Source: DATBFX01 sp036558305 (lineage in GTDB: Bacteria; Chloroflexota; Chloroflexia; Thermomicrobiales; UBA6265). From it: a stretch of DNA of 5,510 bases. Within the stretch, counting starts at the first letter, position 1. Each line of letters starts with the position of its first letter. The position numbers were made by a program, and so were the translations under genes. This document shows, piece by piece, positions 5,446 to 5,510 of this stretch. The stretch lies in assembly GCA_036558305.1 (NCBI GenBank), contig DATBFX010000043.1:1-5510 (forward strand), in the 5' to 3' direction. The notes beneath the pieces were generated by a model that searched no databases, was not told where the DNA came from, and saw only the letters and a list, made by a program, of their open reading frames with translations.

Positions 5446-5510
5446 TCACGATCTCCGCCTGCTCGACGGATCCAGTGCGTCCTGCAATCCATCCCCGACG
5501 AGATTGACCG
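5446..5510 (-). CDS. Dpp/Opp-type ABC transporter permease, C-terminal end
   Basis: On the reverse strand the frame entering from the right edge gives VNLVGDGLQDALDPSSRRRS and then TGA (5446-5448). The N-L-x-G-D-x-L-x-D-x-L-D-P pattern followed by a basic tail is the characteristic C-terminus of DppC/OppC-like inner-membrane permeases (BPD_transp_1 family), just after the last helix. Such permeases move peptides, nickel or, in many thermophiles and Chloroflexota, oligosaccharides, together with a partner permease, two ATPases and a binding protein. Only 21 codons are visible, so the subtype cannot be told. Twelve nt separate its stop from the oxidoreductase start, which implies one operon. 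Confidence 0.8.
   Translation of the reverse strand, partial: VNLVGDGLQDALDPSSRRRS

Noticed and set aside
1..5510. CRISPR array, tRNA, rRNA, insertion sequence or phage genes
   Set aside because: No spaced repeats, cloverleaf, terminal inverted repeats, transposase or phage motifs were found on either strand by eye.

Overview
The window is high-GC, densely packed bacterial DNA with four forward genes on the left and two reverse genes on the right. Base composition, protein style and gene mix (exported SH3/transglycosylase protein, branch-1 nitrilase, Mrp with a fused MIP18 domain, Dpp/Opp-type permease next to a Gfo/Idh/MocA oxidoreductase) suggest a Chloroflexota organism near Thermomicrobia/Sphaerobacter. 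This is inference from style only; no rRNA or other phylogenetic marker is present.

Layout, left to right. (1) 1-467 (+) is the 3' end of a secreted-type cell-wall protein: bacterial SH3 domain, glycine linker, then a small transglycosylase-like domain. (2) 468-662 is intergenic, with an 8-bp tandem repeat, a strong GC hairpin that probably terminates gene 1, a second copy of one hairpin arm that could compete with it, and an extended -10 promoter candidate. (3) 663-1820 (+) is an AI-2E-family (PerM-like) membrane protein. (4) 1821-1961 is a short gap with a weak promoter candidate and a clear Shine-Dalgarno. (5) 1962-3110 (+) is a nitrilase with complete Glu-Lys-Cys residues; its last ~80 codons look like read-through into non-coding DNA. 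(6) 3101-4210 (+) is an Mrp/ApbC Fe-S carrier ATPase, preceded by a -10-like TACAAT and an inverted repeat that lie inside the nitrilase tail. (7) 4211-4317 is a convergent intergenic gap holding a perfect 15-bp hairpin, probably a bidirectional terminator. (8) 4318-5433 (-) is a Gfo/Idh/MocA oxidoreductase, and 12 nt upstream of it (9) 5446-5510 (-) is the C-terminal end of a Dpp/Opp-type ABC permease, so the two look like one reverse-strand operon for uptake and oxidation of an unknown small organic substrate.

The forward genes share no obvious pathway (cell-wall turnover, membrane transport, nitrile hydrolysis, Fe-S delivery) and probably have separate promoters. I see no mobile element, CRISPR array, RNA gene or defence system, and no convincing new multi-gene system. 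The points most worth a second look are the nitrilase tail with the embedded mrp control region, the paired GTGCAC-containing repeat, and the atypical motifs of the oxidoreductase.
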